From Glutamicibacter sp002979865 (GTDB lineage Bacteria; Actinomycetota; Actinomycetes; Actinomycetales; Micrococcaceae), in assembly GCF_050030965.1 (NCBI RefSeq), contig NZ_CP188297.1, positions 3,803,372 through 3,867,371 of the forward strand: a stretch of DNA of 64,000 nt, in the 5' to 3' direction. Numbering within the stretch: position 1 is the stretch's first letter; each line of letters begins with the position of its first letter. Both the position numbers and the translations under genes were made by a program. Positions 1 through 8,337 of this stretch are shown piece by piece. The notes beneath the pieces are model-generated. The model did not search any database and was not told the origin of the DNA. It saw only the letters and a list, made by a program, of their open reading frames with translations.

Positions 1-244
1 CAAGAGACGCTTCCAGTGACGGAACACGATCAAAATGGTCTTCAAGAGCGCGCTTGTTTCGTCCGGTAATCATCAGGACATCATTAAGCCCAGCACGAGC
101 AGCTTCGGCGACCACATATTGAATCGCTGGCTTGTCTACAACTGGGAGCATTTCCTTGGGCATTGCTTTTGTTGCTGGAAGGAATCGTGTCCCTAAACCG
201 GCTGCCGGAATGACCGCTTTAGTAATGGCGCGAGGTGCAGACAT
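1..244 (-). CDS. galU: UTP-glucose-1-phosphate uridylyltransferase, N-terminal part (cut by window edge)
   Basis: Reading leftward from an ATG at 244, the first 81 residues are visible and run open to the window edge. The N-terminus carries the nucleotidyltransferase signature AAGLGTRFLPATKAMPKE, followed by LPVVDKPAIQYVV and a MITGRNKRALEDHFD block, which is the GalU pattern. The enzyme makes UDP-glucose from UTP and glucose-1-phosphate in the cytosol, feeding cell-wall and polysaccharide synthesis. The rest of the gene lies outside the window. It is co-oriented with coaD, which is 55 bases upstream. Confidence 0.93.
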   Translation of the reverse strand, partial: MSAPRAITKAVIPAAGLGTRFLPATKAMPKEMLPVVDKPAIQYVVAEAARAGLNDVLMITGRNKRALEDHFDRVPSLEASL

Positions 245-299
245 AGTGTTGAATCCCCTATCTTCGGATTAGTTAATGGCGACAGTATTGCGCAACTAC

Positions 300-770
300 C
301 TACGGATGAGTAAGCCTCTTGATTACAGCGCGCGGGAAGTATTCATCTACGTCCCCTCCAAGAGCCTGTACTTCCTTGAGCAGAGATGAGGAAAGATGCG
401 TGTATCGCGTATCAGCCTGAAGGAAGACCGTTTCCACACCTGTGAGATGCCGATTCATCGTGGCCATGGGAATCTCATAGGCGTAGTCAACAGTGCTACG
501 CAATCCCTTGACGATTGCTTCCGCTCCCTGCTCCTTGCAGAAATCAGCTAGCAGGCCCTGGCCCATCGGCACAGCGGAAACCCCACGCAGTCCACCGACA
601 GTTTCTTCTACCATGGCGACTCGTTCGTCTTCGCTGAAGCGATACTTCTTGGAGTAATTCGTGGACACTGCCACGATCACCTCATCAAAAAGGCTCGCCG
701 CGCGCGCAATGATTTCGACGTGTCCATTATGAATTGGGTCAAAAGAACCCGGGCATACCGCTCTTCGCAT
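300..770 (-). CDS. coaD: Phosphopantetheine adenylyltransferase
   Basis: 156 residues, the normal length for bacterial CoaD. It catalyses the penultimate step of coenzyme A synthesis, joining 4'-phosphopantetheine and ATP to give dephospho-CoA. The nucleotidyltransferase motif is visible at residues 7-17 (PGSFDPIHNGH, with HNGH at 14-17), as are the conserved KGLR and YEIPMATMNR blocks and the C-terminal HLSSSLLKEV segment that corresponds to the ISSTxxR-type motif. The start is an ATG. The gene diverges from the aminotransferase at 881 across about 110 bases. Confidence 0.96.
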   Translation of the reverse strand: MRRAVCPGSFDPIHNGHVEIIARAASLFDEVIVAVSTNYSKKYRFSEDERVAMVEETVGGLRGVSAVPMGQGLLADFCKEQGAEAIVKGLRSTVDYAYEIPMATMNRHLTGVETVFLQADTRYTHLSSSLLKEVQALGGDVDEYFPRAVIKRLTHP

Positions 771-880
771 GAACTGAATCTATCAAGAACTCATGTCAAA
801 TTAGCGATCTGATGTGAATGTCTCGTAAAGATTCCATGACTTAATGCCCTTGTTCCTATGTACAGGACGATAATGGACTC

Positions 881-2092
881 ATGAGCATTGAATTCACTCC
901 ATGGCAGCGAACCGCATATGGTGCCAACCTCCTAGATTCCACAGGCCAGCCTGGAGTGACGGTCTTTGAAGAAATCACCGCATTAGCGAATCATCACAAG
1001 GCCATCAATCTAGGCCAGGGGTTCCCTGATTCCGAGGGTCCACCAGAAATCAAGCAAATTGCCATGGACGCAATACAAGATGGCGCTAACCAATATGCAC
1101 CAGGTTCAGGGACGCTGAACCTCCGCGAAGCTATCGCTGCGCATCAGGAGCGGTTCTATTCGCTGAAGCTTGACCCACAGACTGAGGTCGTCGTTTCCAC
1201 TGGCGCAACTGAAGCCATCGCTGCTTCCCTGCTGGCTTTCCTGGAACCTGGCGATGAAGTTGTGACCTTTGAGCCTTATTACGATTCCTATGCAGCCATG
1301 ATTGGGTTGACCAACGCTGTGCATAAGGTCGTTCAGCTCAAGGCTCCGAATTTCGAACCAGATTTGGATGACCTTCGACGTGCGGTCACTGACCAGACGC
1401 GGGTAATCCTTGTGAACAATCCCCATAATCCTACTGGCACCGTATTAGATGCATCGGTGCTCCAAGAAATCATTGCCCTGGCACATCAGCACAACTGCAT
1501 CATCATCTCCGATGAAGTCTATGAACATCTGACTTTCGGTGTGCGACATGTTCCTATCGCGAGCCTGCCCGGTGGATCAGAACGGACCATCACCATTTCT
1601 TCAGCGGGCAAGTCTTTCTCCTTTACCGGCTGGAAAGTAGGCTGGGCAACCGGTCCTCGCCAGCTGATTACTGCTGTCCGAACAGTGAAACAGTTCCTGA
1701 CCTACTCCTCGGGCCCAGCTTTCCAACCGGCAGTAGCGCAAGCCCTGCAACTTCCAGACGCCTTTTTCGAGCGCTTCGCTGCCGATCTCGGACAGTCGGG
1801 AGAAATTCTCGCATCAGGCCTGGAAACAGCTGGCATCCCAGTGATTCGCCCAAAGGGGACCTACTTCTTGGTTGCTGATGTACGTGGCTTTGAATTGAAT
1901 GATGCTGCTGAAGTAGCACGAATGATGCCCGAGCGCCTCGGAGTTGCAGCGATACCGATGTCGGCCTTTGTCCATCCCGAAAACCGAAATGATTACCAGG
2001 GTCTGCTGCGCTTCGCCTTCTGCAAAAAGCATGACGTGATTTCCGATGCGGTTCAGCGATTGCAGCGCCTGCCAGAGGTGTTCTCCAATTGA
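881..2092 (+). CDS. PLP-dependent class I/II aminotransferase
   Basis: 403 residues, fold type I. The Schiff-base lysine is K244 in SSAGKSFSFTGWKVGW. N183 (NNPHNPTG), D211 and Y214 (ISDEVYEH) supply the usual cofactor contacts. The INLGQGFPDSEGP segment near residue 43 is typical of the kynurenine aminotransferase / methionine aminotransferase / actinobacterial DapC-like branch, so succinyl-diaminopimelate or a broad amino-acid substrate is possible; the substrate cannot be fixed from sequence alone. The stop codon overlaps the start of the next gene by 4 bases (TTGA), indicating translational coupling. Confidence 0.92.
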   Translation: MSIEFTPWQRTAYGANLLDSTGQPGVTVFEEITALANHHKAINLGQGFPDSEGPPEIKQIAMDAIQDGANQYAPGSGTLNLREAIAAHQERFYSLKLDPQTEVVVSTGATEAIAASLLAFLEPGDEVVTFEPYYDSYAAMIGLTNAVHKVVQLKAPNFEPDLDDLRRAVTDQTRVILVNNPHNPTGTVLDASVLQEIIALAHQHNCIIISDEVYEHLTFGVRHVPIASLPGGSERTITISSAGKSFSFTGWKVGWATGPRQLITAVRTVKQFLTYSSGPAFQPAVAQALQLPDAFFERFAADLGQSGEILASGLETAGIPVIRPKGTYFLVADVRGFELNDAAEVARMMPERLGVAAIPMSAFVHPENRNDYQGLLRFAFCKKHDVISDAVQRLQRLPEVFSN

Positions 2093-2871
2093 CACGAAAG
2101 CCGGCTAAACGGTGGCTTGGTTTCGTCCAGGAACACGCCACGATTTACGACGATGACTTGGTCCCCGGGTCAAAAATACTCGCCATCGGCGACGCACCCC
2201 AGTCGCATGTCAATCTTTCGCATCCGGAAGAAGTCTTCTACGAATATCTCGCGCGCATTGCCAATCATCTGAAGGTCCTGCACCCAGAAGAGCGTCCAAT
2301 GAAGATGCTGCATCTCGGCGCAGGCGCCTTGACCCTGGCTCGCTGGGCGAGTGTGGTTTATCCCTCGAGTACTCACGTAGCTGTAGACATTGAGCGGGAA
2401 CTTCTTGATTTCGTTCTCACGCATCTGCCTTTGCCTCAAGGCTGCGACCTGTCTCCAATTGTTGCCGATGCAAGGAGCGTGCTTGCTGAACAACTGGTCG
2501 GTGAAAAGTTTGACGTCATCGTACTGGATATCTTCTCTGGGCCGGACGCACCTGAACACCTCACCACCGACGGCTACTATGCAGAACTCAAGAATTCGTT
2601 GGCCAATGACGGATTGCTGTTCGTGAACATTGGCGATGACCCTCCCTTGGATTTCACCTGTTCTCAAATTGAGGCAGCAGGTTCCAGCTTTGAATTCGTG
2701 ATGCTGAGTTCAAGTCCGGAAATGTTTACCAAGCGCTTCCCCGGAAACTTGATACTGACAGCGTCCCGCCAACGAGTCCGGGACGATCAAATACTCCAAT
2801 GCCAGGCAGCGGGACCATATCCTTCAGAGGTTCGCCATTCGATGGATCTAGATGGGTTCTGCAAACCATAG
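2089..2871 (+). CDS. Spermidine-synthase-like class I SAM-dependent protein
   Basis: 260 residues starting at a TTG that overlaps the aminotransferase stop. The central Rossmann fold shows a SAM-type glycine motif (LHLGAGALTLARW, about residue 74), an acidic strand end (VAVDIERELLDF) and FDVIVLDIFSG, in the order seen in SpeE-like proteins and in actinobacterial orphan 'spermidine synthase' homologues. No partner for polyamine synthesis (speD, for example) is visible, so the true substrate is unknown. Its 3' end overlaps the convergent rsmD by 24 bases. Confidence 0.8.
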   Translation: MTRKPAKRWLGFVQEHATIYDDDLVPGSKILAIGDAPQSHVNLSHPEEVFYEYLARIANHLKVLHPEERPMKMLHLGAGALTLARWASVVYPSSTHVAVDIERELLDFVLTHLPLPQGCDLSPIVADARSVLAEQLVGEKFDVIVLDIFSGPDAPEHLTTDGYYAELKNSLANDGLLFVNIGDDPPLDFTCSQIEAAGSSFEFVMLSSSPEMFTKRFPGNLILTASRQRVRDDQILQCQAAGPYPSEVRHSMDLDGFCKP

Positions 2872-3432
2872 GTGCGTTTCGCCGTATTTCTTGTCGGCGA
2901 ACTTCTCCATGGCACTAGGCCATGTTGGTTCTGGTGAACGACCGGAACGCTCGACGATCACGGTGGCATCTTCAGCTAGGATTCGGGATATCTTCTCGAG
3001 TGTGACAGCTAGTTCTTCTTCAGTCAGCGGGTAAGGAGGATCCAGCAAGACAACGTCAAAAGTCTTGCTGGGCACTCCAGAAACCGCGTTGTAATAACCA
3101 TCAAGGACGCTATCAACGCTCCCGCGCTGAACCGACACTGTATCGGTCTTCAATACCTTATTCACCAGTGCCGCATTCTGCTGGCAAACAGAGACCGCTT
3201 TGGGCGCCTTTTCTACAAGAACAACCTGCCGCGCACCGCGACTGGCTGTCTCGACTCCTAGCGACCCTGATCCTGCAAAGAGATCCAGTACTCGTGCACC
3301 GGAGAGGATGTCCCAGCTTTCCAAACGGGAGAAAAGAGCCTCTTTGACCCGGTCCGTTGTAGGGCGTGTTGCATCACCAGGTACGGACTTCAGTGGACGC
3401 CCGCCAGCGGCTCCAGCGATTATTCGGCTCAT
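2848..3432 (-). CDS. rsmD: 16S rRNA (guanine(966)-N2)-methyltransferase
   Basis: 194 residues, standard RsmD length. It methylates G966 of 16S rRNA during 30S assembly. SAM-binding motif I is VLDLFAGSGSLG (residues 48-59), and the catalytic amino-methyltransferase motif DPPY is at 131-134. The N-terminal RIIAGAAGGRPLKS and RPTTDRVKEALF segments are diagnostic of the family. It lies 19 bases downstream of recG in the same direction, a common pairing in actinobacteria, and overlaps the convergent gene's tail. Confidence 0.96.
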   Translation of the reverse strand: MSRIIAGAAGGRPLKSVPGDATRPTTDRVKEALFSRLESWDILSGARVLDLFAGSGSLGVETASRGARQVVLVEKAPKAVSVCQQNAALVNKVLKTDTVSVQRGSVDSVLDGYYNAVSGVPSKTFDVVLLDPPYPLTEEELAVTLEKISRILAEDATVIVERSGRSPEPTWPSAMEKFADKKYGETHLWFAEPI

Positions 3433-3451
3433 TGCCTAGATCTACCTTCAA

Positions 3452-5638
3452 TCAGTTCTTATTCAAATATTCTTTGGTGGATTCATCAAGCCAATTCCCG
3501 GCAGCCACCAGGAGTCCGGGGTGTTGACGTCCCCAGTTGCCATCGGCAAGGAGGAGACCCGCGTCGGTTCTAGCCCGCTCAATAAGCGAGCGATCCTTGA
3601 TGATGCTCAGTTCCCGCAACGACGATCGGCTACCCGATTGCTGAACGCCGAGGATGTTTCCTTCTTTGCGTTCCGCCAAGTCTGCTTCGGCTAGCTCAAA
3701 GCCATCGATTGTTGACTCGATCGTCTTCAAACGTCCAACCGACGGATGGTCCGCGTCCAACCATGTGGTCATGAGGCACGTCCCGGGAAATCCGCCACGG
3801 CCTACGCGGCCACGCAGCTGGTGGAGCTGCGAGATGCCAAAGCGCTCAGCATCCATGATCACCATCAACGTCGCATTATGAACGTCAACACCGACTTCAA
3901 TGACAGTCGTGGAAATCAGCACGTCAATTTCGCCACGTGCAAAGGAATCCATGGTTTCCTGCTTGTCTGCTGCATCCAGTTGCGAGTGCAACGCTTCGGT
4001 ACGTATCCCAGCAAATTCAGGCATACCACCCAGCAACTCCTGCATGGCTTCGACGCTCATGGTTTGTCCGGCAGAATCTTCATAGGTCGCTAGGAGAACG
4101 CCTTGTTCCGCTGTCGTGTCCGAAATTCTTGGACACACCACATAGACTTGGTGGCCCTTCCCCACTTCCTCAATGATCCTTGAGAACAACCTGTCGCGGA
4201 AACCGGTCAGCTGCATGGGCACAATATGCGTTTGGATCGGTGCGCGCCCAGCGGGCAGGCGCTTGATTGTCGACGTGTCCAAATCGCCGAACACGGTCAT
4301 AGCTACGGTTCTCGGGATCGGCGTAGCGGTCATGACCAGGGTATGCGGGACTGAGCCGGCCGCCTTTGCCCGCAAGGCATCGCGCTGTTCAACGCCAAAA
4401 CGATGTTGCTCATCCACGACGACTAGGCCAAGTTCAGCAAATTGCACCTGATCGCCCAGCAGGGCATGCGTCCCAATCACCAGTCCTGATTCACCGCTGG
4501 CAATACCTAATAGAGCTTCACGACGCTGTGCAGTTTTTGCCGAACCTGTCAGGAGCGCGACTCCAGTTCCTTCGCCTTGGCCGAACAATCCGGGTTCTGC
4601 GAGGTTGCCAAGCATCTTCTTGATAGACGCATAGTGCTGGGCGGCCAGGACTTCTGTCGGCGCTAGGAGCGCCGCCTGTCCTCCGGCATCGATCACCTGC
4701 AAGATGGCGCGTAGCGCGACAATGGTCTTGCCGGAGCCTACCTCTCCCTGCAGCAATCGATGCATCGGATGTGGCTGTGCCAGATCGGCAGAGATTTGTT
4801 CTCCGACGAGGAGCTGGTCTTCGGTCAGGGTAAACGGCAGGATGGCATCAAATTTATCGGCCAGTCGTCCTGTCACCTGTGGACGCGCGATAGCTTTCTG
4901 CGCTCCCAGCTGGCGACCGCGTTCCCCTAATGCCAGCTGCAGCATGAAGGCTTCTTCAAAGGCAAAGCGCTGTCGAGCCACGTAAGCCTGCTTGATTTCT
5001 TTGGGAAAATGTCGATCCAAGAACGCTTGATGGCGTACTGGGTAATGATGGGTGCGTAGCAGGTCTGCTGGAAGAAATTCAGGAAGATTCTGATCTGTGA
5101 ATTCTTCCATCAACAACGCCATCAAATCCCTGATGCGCTTATTCGGCATCTTCGCCGAAGCCGGATAGATCGGGATAGGGCGCGGATCCGCCTGTGATGC
5201 CTCATCCAGGATCGCGTAGTCGGGCTGGCTCAGCTGCAGGTGGTCCTGGTACCAGCCAACCTTGCCGCTGAACATTGCAATAGTTCCAATATCCAGGTCG
5301 GTTCGGGCTTGATAACCATTGAAGAAGGTCATCTTCAGCTCTTGGCCGCCTGCACTGAGCTCATCACTAACGGTCACTTCAAAAATGAAACCGCGACGCG
5401 AGTGCATCTGCCGCTGGCTAACGTTGACCACCTGGGCTACAACAGTGACGTGCTCGTCAAAGGGAAGCTCTGAAATTGGGGTAAGTTCGCCTACTTCGAC
5501 ATAGCGCCGCGGAAAATGCCAGAGGAACTCCCCCACTGTGCTGTAGCCGAATGCCTTTTCCAGCGCGGTGGCGTTCTTATTTCCGAGGAATGTTGAGAGT
5601 TCTGCATTCTCAAACGTGGTCAGCGTTGTTTCAGCCAT
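3452..5638 (-). CDS. recG: ATP-dependent DNA helicase RecG
   Basis: 728 residues. RecG unwinds and reverses stalled replication forks and branched DNA. The N-terminal wedge/OB domain (about 1-260) includes the FLWHFPRRYVE segment; helicase motif I is GEVGSGKT (298-305), the motif II box is DEQH (409-412), followed by TATPIPRT and the C-terminal RecG family block QLHQLRGRVGRGG. Its start lies inside the end of the upstream DAK2 gene (8-base overlap), so the two are probably co-transcribed and translationally coupled. Confidence 0.97.
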   Translation of the reverse strand: MAETTLTTFENAELSTFLGNKNATALEKAFGYSTVGEFLWHFPRRYVEVGELTPISELPFDEHVTVVAQVVNVSQRQMHSRRGFIFEVTVSDELSAGGQELKMTFFNGYQARTDLDIGTIAMFSGKVGWYQDHLQLSQPDYAILDEASQADPRPIPIYPASAKMPNKRIRDLMALLMEEFTDQNLPEFLPADLLRTHHYPVRHQAFLDRHFPKEIKQAYVARQRFAFEEAFMLQLALGERGRQLGAQKAIARPQVTGRLADKFDAILPFTLTEDQLLVGEQISADLAQPHPMHRLLQGEVGSGKTIVALRAILQVIDAGGQAALLAPTEVLAAQHYASIKKMLGNLAEPGLFGQGEGTGVALLTGSAKTAQRREALLGIASGESGLVIGTHALLGDQVQFAELGLVVVDEQHRFGVEQRDALRAKAAGSVPHTLVMTATPIPRTVAMTVFGDLDTSTIKRLPAGRAPIQTHIVPMQLTGFRDRLFSRIIEEVGKGHQVYVVCPRISDTTAEQGVLLATYEDSAGQTMSVEAMQELLGGMPEFAGIRTEALHSQLDAADKQETMDSFARGEIDVLISTTVIEVGVDVHNATLMVIMDAERFGISQLHQLRGRVGRGGFPGTCLMTTWLDADHPSVGRLKTIESTIDGFELAEADLAERKEGNILGVQQSGSRSSLRELSIIKDRSLIERARTDAGLLLADGNWGRQHPGLLVAAGNWLDESTKEYLNKN

Positions 5639-6599
5639 CGTGGGTGCACAGGTCGGTGACGCTGATATTCACTGGGTCACCGTATTTCTTGATCAGGTCC
5701 AAGGCTTTTTCAGACTCCGGAACATGCACATGTACGCGCCAACGGTAGGTGTCTTCTTCAAGCTGGTTTACCGGGGACATGATCACGGAATTGCCCATGG
5801 CATCTAGCTGACCGCGCAGAGTAGCAGCGCCTAATGCGTCCAGAGAAACAGTGCACATGACTTCGACGCCGGTCTCAGTGTCATTGTTCAGATGAACATG
5901 CGGATCCTGGACCTGATAGCCATGGAATTTCTCGTAGGACTCAAAATCAGTGGCGTCGCTTCGAATAGCAGCGCAAAGTTCATCGATGATGATCAGCATG
6001 CCCACCGCGCCCGCATCTACTACACCGGCTTCAACGAGGGACGGGAGCTCTGTTTCAGTTCCCTTCACTGCCAATCGAGCCGCTTGGCTCATCTGGGTCA
6101 ATACCGTGTCCAACGCTGCACGGCTTTCTAAATCGCACTTCAAGTGAGCAAGGGTTGAGCCTGCGGCCAACGCGATGGCGTTGATCACGGAGAGCATGGT
6201 GCCTTCAACTGGTTCACTCAGTGCTGACCAGGAGCGCACCTTGGCACGTTCAAGCCCAAGGGCTAGCAGCGGCGCGGTAAGCCGCTCGTAACCGACCCAC
6301 GGTTCACTCAGGCCGCTGAGGAATACAGCCAACAGGGTTCCAGAGTTGCCGCGCGCCGATTCCATTGACGCGCGCGCGGCAACTTCTAAGAAGCCACCGA
6401 TGTCGTCGCTTTCCAGTTTACTCACTGCATCGTGACCTGCCCGTGCAGTCAGATACAGGTTACTGCCCGTATCTCCGTCTGCTACCGGGAAAACGTTGAT
6501 GGCATTGAGCCGGTCAGAATGGTTCCCGAGACTCTTGACACTCCGTGCGAGCCATTCTCTGATGGCACGCACCGAGGTATCGAGTTTTTGGGGAGTCAT
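5631..6599 (-). CDS. DAK2-domain (DhaL-like) protein, short FakA-type
   Basis: 322 residues. The N-terminal DAK2/DhaL kinase domain shows NAINVFPVADGDTGSN (about 47-62) with the Mg-ATP-binding aspartates, ARGNSGT, and a later VDAGAVGM block. Related FakA proteins phosphorylate fatty acids bound by FakB. Full FakA is around 550 residues with a large C-terminal region; here only about 100 residues follow the kinase domain, so the fatty-acid-kinase role is uncertain. The stretch from about 215 onward resembles the start of the FakA C-terminal region. It lies immediately upstream of recG. Confidence 0.8.
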   Translation of the reverse strand: MTPQKLDTSVRAIREWLARSVKSLGNHSDRLNAINVFPVADGDTGSNLYLTARAGHDAVSKLESDDIGGFLEVAARASMESARGNSGTLLAVFLSGLSEPWVGYERLTAPLLALGLERAKVRSWSALSEPVEGTMLSVINAIALAAGSTLAHLKCDLESRAALDTVLTQMSQAARLAVKGTETELPSLVEAGVVDAGAVGMLIIIDELCAAIRSDATDFESYEKFHGYQVQDPHVHLNNDTETGVEVMCTVSLDALGAATLRGQLDAMGNSVIMSPVNQLEEDTYRWRVHVHVPESEKALDLIKKYGDPVNISVTDLCTHDG

Positions 6600-6622
6600 G
6601 GAAAGTCGGTCCTTCAGTGGAG

Positions 6623-7669
6623 TTATCGTGACAGGTCAGTAGTTTCTACGAACTCTGCCATCTTGTCTTCTTGCAGTGCCTTGCCAAACTTCTCAATCAC
6701 TTCCATATCCGGAATGACAATTGACTGTCCGTCGGCCGAACGTCCCGGGCCCTTGTTAGGAAGGGTGAAGAATTCCATATCGTTCGAACGCAGGTTCAGC
6801 ATGGAGGAAGCGTAAGAGGCAACCTTGCCAGAATCCAGAGTTTCATCTACTGCAATGAACGGTGCAATTTGAGAAACAACTTCAGAGACCTTACCCGGGT
6901 TGGTCAGGGTTTCCTTGGACATCAACTGACCAAGCAAAGCCTTGACGAAAAGCTGCTGGTTCTTGACGCGCTCGTAGTCGCTGCCTGGGAAGGACTTGCG
7001 TTCACGGACAAATGCCAGTGCCTGTTCACCGTCCAGGGTTTGAACACCCTCTGGGAAGTACATGCCATTAACAATCGACTGCTTGAAGCCGCGCGGGTTG
7101 TTGACGGTAACTCCGCCTACTGCATCGGTTAGACCCTTGAATCCTTCGAAATCGACGGACGCGACGTGGTTAATGCGAACGCCAAAGAGCCCCTCAAGGG
7201 TTTCGACTGCTTTGGGCACTCCACCGCTGGCAAAAGCGCGGTTGATCTTGGCAGTGCCTACGCCCGGAATATCAAGCCAGGTGTCGCGCATGACGGAGGT
7301 GACAAACACATTCTCGCGGTCTGCAGGAATATGAACCAGCATCATGGTGTCTGAGCGGCCACCGTTAGGCAGGGTACCAAAGTCTTCGCTGTCCTCATCC
7401 GCATCACGAGTTGCGCGAGTATCGCTTCCGAGCAGCAGGATGTTGACGGCGTCCTTGGACTCGTCATTGACTTCAGGACGAGTTTCTTCGGCAGGGAAGG
7501 CATCCGTAATGGTCTGGCTTTCAGAGTCGAAAGTTCTGCCAAGGTTCCAAAGGTAACCGGCGGCAACAAGCGCCGCGACCATGACGAGGGCAAGCACGCT
7601 TAAGACGATGGCTCGCCCGGTGCGCTTTTTCTTTTTGCGCGGTCGCGCTGGGTGCTCTTCAAAGGACAT
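6623..7669 (-). CDS. LytR-CpsA-Psr (LCP) family cell-wall glycopolymer ligase
   Basis: 348 residues. A basic cytoplasmic start (RPRKKKKRTGR) is followed by one membrane span (about 18-42) and an extracytoplasmic LCP domain with LLLGSDTR, GRSDTMMLVHI, the SVMRDTWLDIPG block and the FVRERKSFPGSDYERVKNQQ segment. LCP enzymes transfer lipid-linked glycopolymers (teichoic acid, arabinogalactan, capsule) onto peptidoglycan. This fits a cell that also makes the surface polysaccharide encoded at 33-45 kb, though the two loci are 25 kb apart. It is the first gene of the LCP-DAK2-recG-rsmD row. Confidence 0.92.
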   Translation of the reverse strand: MSFEEHPARPRKKKKRTGRAIVLSVLALVMVAALVAAGYLWNLGRTFDSESQTITDAFPAEETRPEVNDESKDAVNILLLGSDTRATRDADEDSEDFGTLPNGGRSDTMMLVHIPADRENVFVTSVMRDTWLDIPGVGTAKINRAFASGGVPKAVETLEGLFGVRINHVASVDFEGFKGLTDAVGGVTVNNPRGFKQSIVNGMYFPEGVQTLDGEQALAFVRERKSFPGSDYERVKNQQLFVKALLGQLMSKETLTNPGKVSEVVSQIAPFIAVDETLDSGKVASYASSMLNLRSNDMEFFTLPNKGPGRSADGQSIVIPDMEVIEKFGKALQEDKMAEFVETTDLSR

Positions 7670-7735
7670 TTGCTACCTTTCACAGTTTCAACTCTGTACA
7701 TCCTATCTTTCAGAGTGCCGATGTAGTCTTATAAC

Positions 7736-8260
7736 GTGTCTAAAATCAGCTTGAAAGCCCGACTGTCACCAAAACTTAACCGAAAACTTGCTCAAACTTC
7801 GGCATTGGTGATGAGCGGTACTTTATTACTACCAGTACTTGCAGGCTGCGCGTCAGTTGCTTCCGTGGACGCTGCCCCGGACGCAGCTAACCCGCTTTGT
7901 GCGGAAATGATGGTTGTCCTGCCCGAAGCCATCGATGATGCCGAGCGCCGTTCAACGACCTCGCAGGCAACCTCGGCCTGGGGCGACCCTTCAAAAGTTG
8001 TCTTGCGCTGCGGTGTCGAAGTTCCAGGACCCACTACTGACCCTTGCGTATCCGTTAATGACGTCGACTGGGTAGCGAATGAGGATGAAGAATCAGGTAT
8101 CTGGACCTTGACTACTTACGGCCGGACGCCGGCGACCGAAGTCGTCTTGGATCCTAACGTCATCCCGTCAAGTACCGTACTGGCCACGCTGTCGGATGCA
8201 GCCCAGAAGATCCCGGCTTCCAAAAAGTGCGTCAGCGTTGACAAGTCAGTGAACTTGTAA
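7736..8260 (+). CDS. DUF3515-like lipoprotein
   Basis: 174 residues from a GTG start. The N-terminus is an export signal with a hydrophobic core (SALVMSGTLLLPVL) and a lipobox LAGC, so the mature protein should be lipidated at the cysteine and held on the outer face of the membrane. The remaining region (PLCAEMMVVLP, WGDPSKVVLRCGVEVPGPTTDPC) resembles the actinobacterial DUF3515 family, whose function is unknown. It is divergent from the LCP gene and convergent with ddl, from which a strong hairpin separates it. Confidence 0.82.
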   Translation: MSKISLKARLSPKLNRKLAQTSALVMSGTLLLPVLAGCASVASVDAAPDAANPLCAEMMVVLPEAIDDAERRSTTSQATSAWGDPSKVVLRCGVEVPGPTTDPCVSVNDVDWVANEDEESGIWTLTTYGRTPATEVVLDPNVIPSSTVLATLSDAAQKIPASKKCVSVDKSVNL

Positions 8261-8283
8261 GCGGATCGCCTACAAGCAAAGCG

Positions 8284-8315
8284 TGAGGGTGTGTTGATTC
8301 TTCAACACACCCTCA
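8284..8315. terminator. Bidirectional hairpin terminator between DUF3515 gene and ddl
   Basis: A perfect 14-bp stem (TGAGGGTGTGTTGA with its complement) closes a TTCT loop between two convergent genes. It is followed by GGCTTT on the plus strand. The location and stem strength suit shared termination. Confidence 0.85.
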
Positions 8316-8337
8316 GGCTTTAACGGCTATTCCCGGA

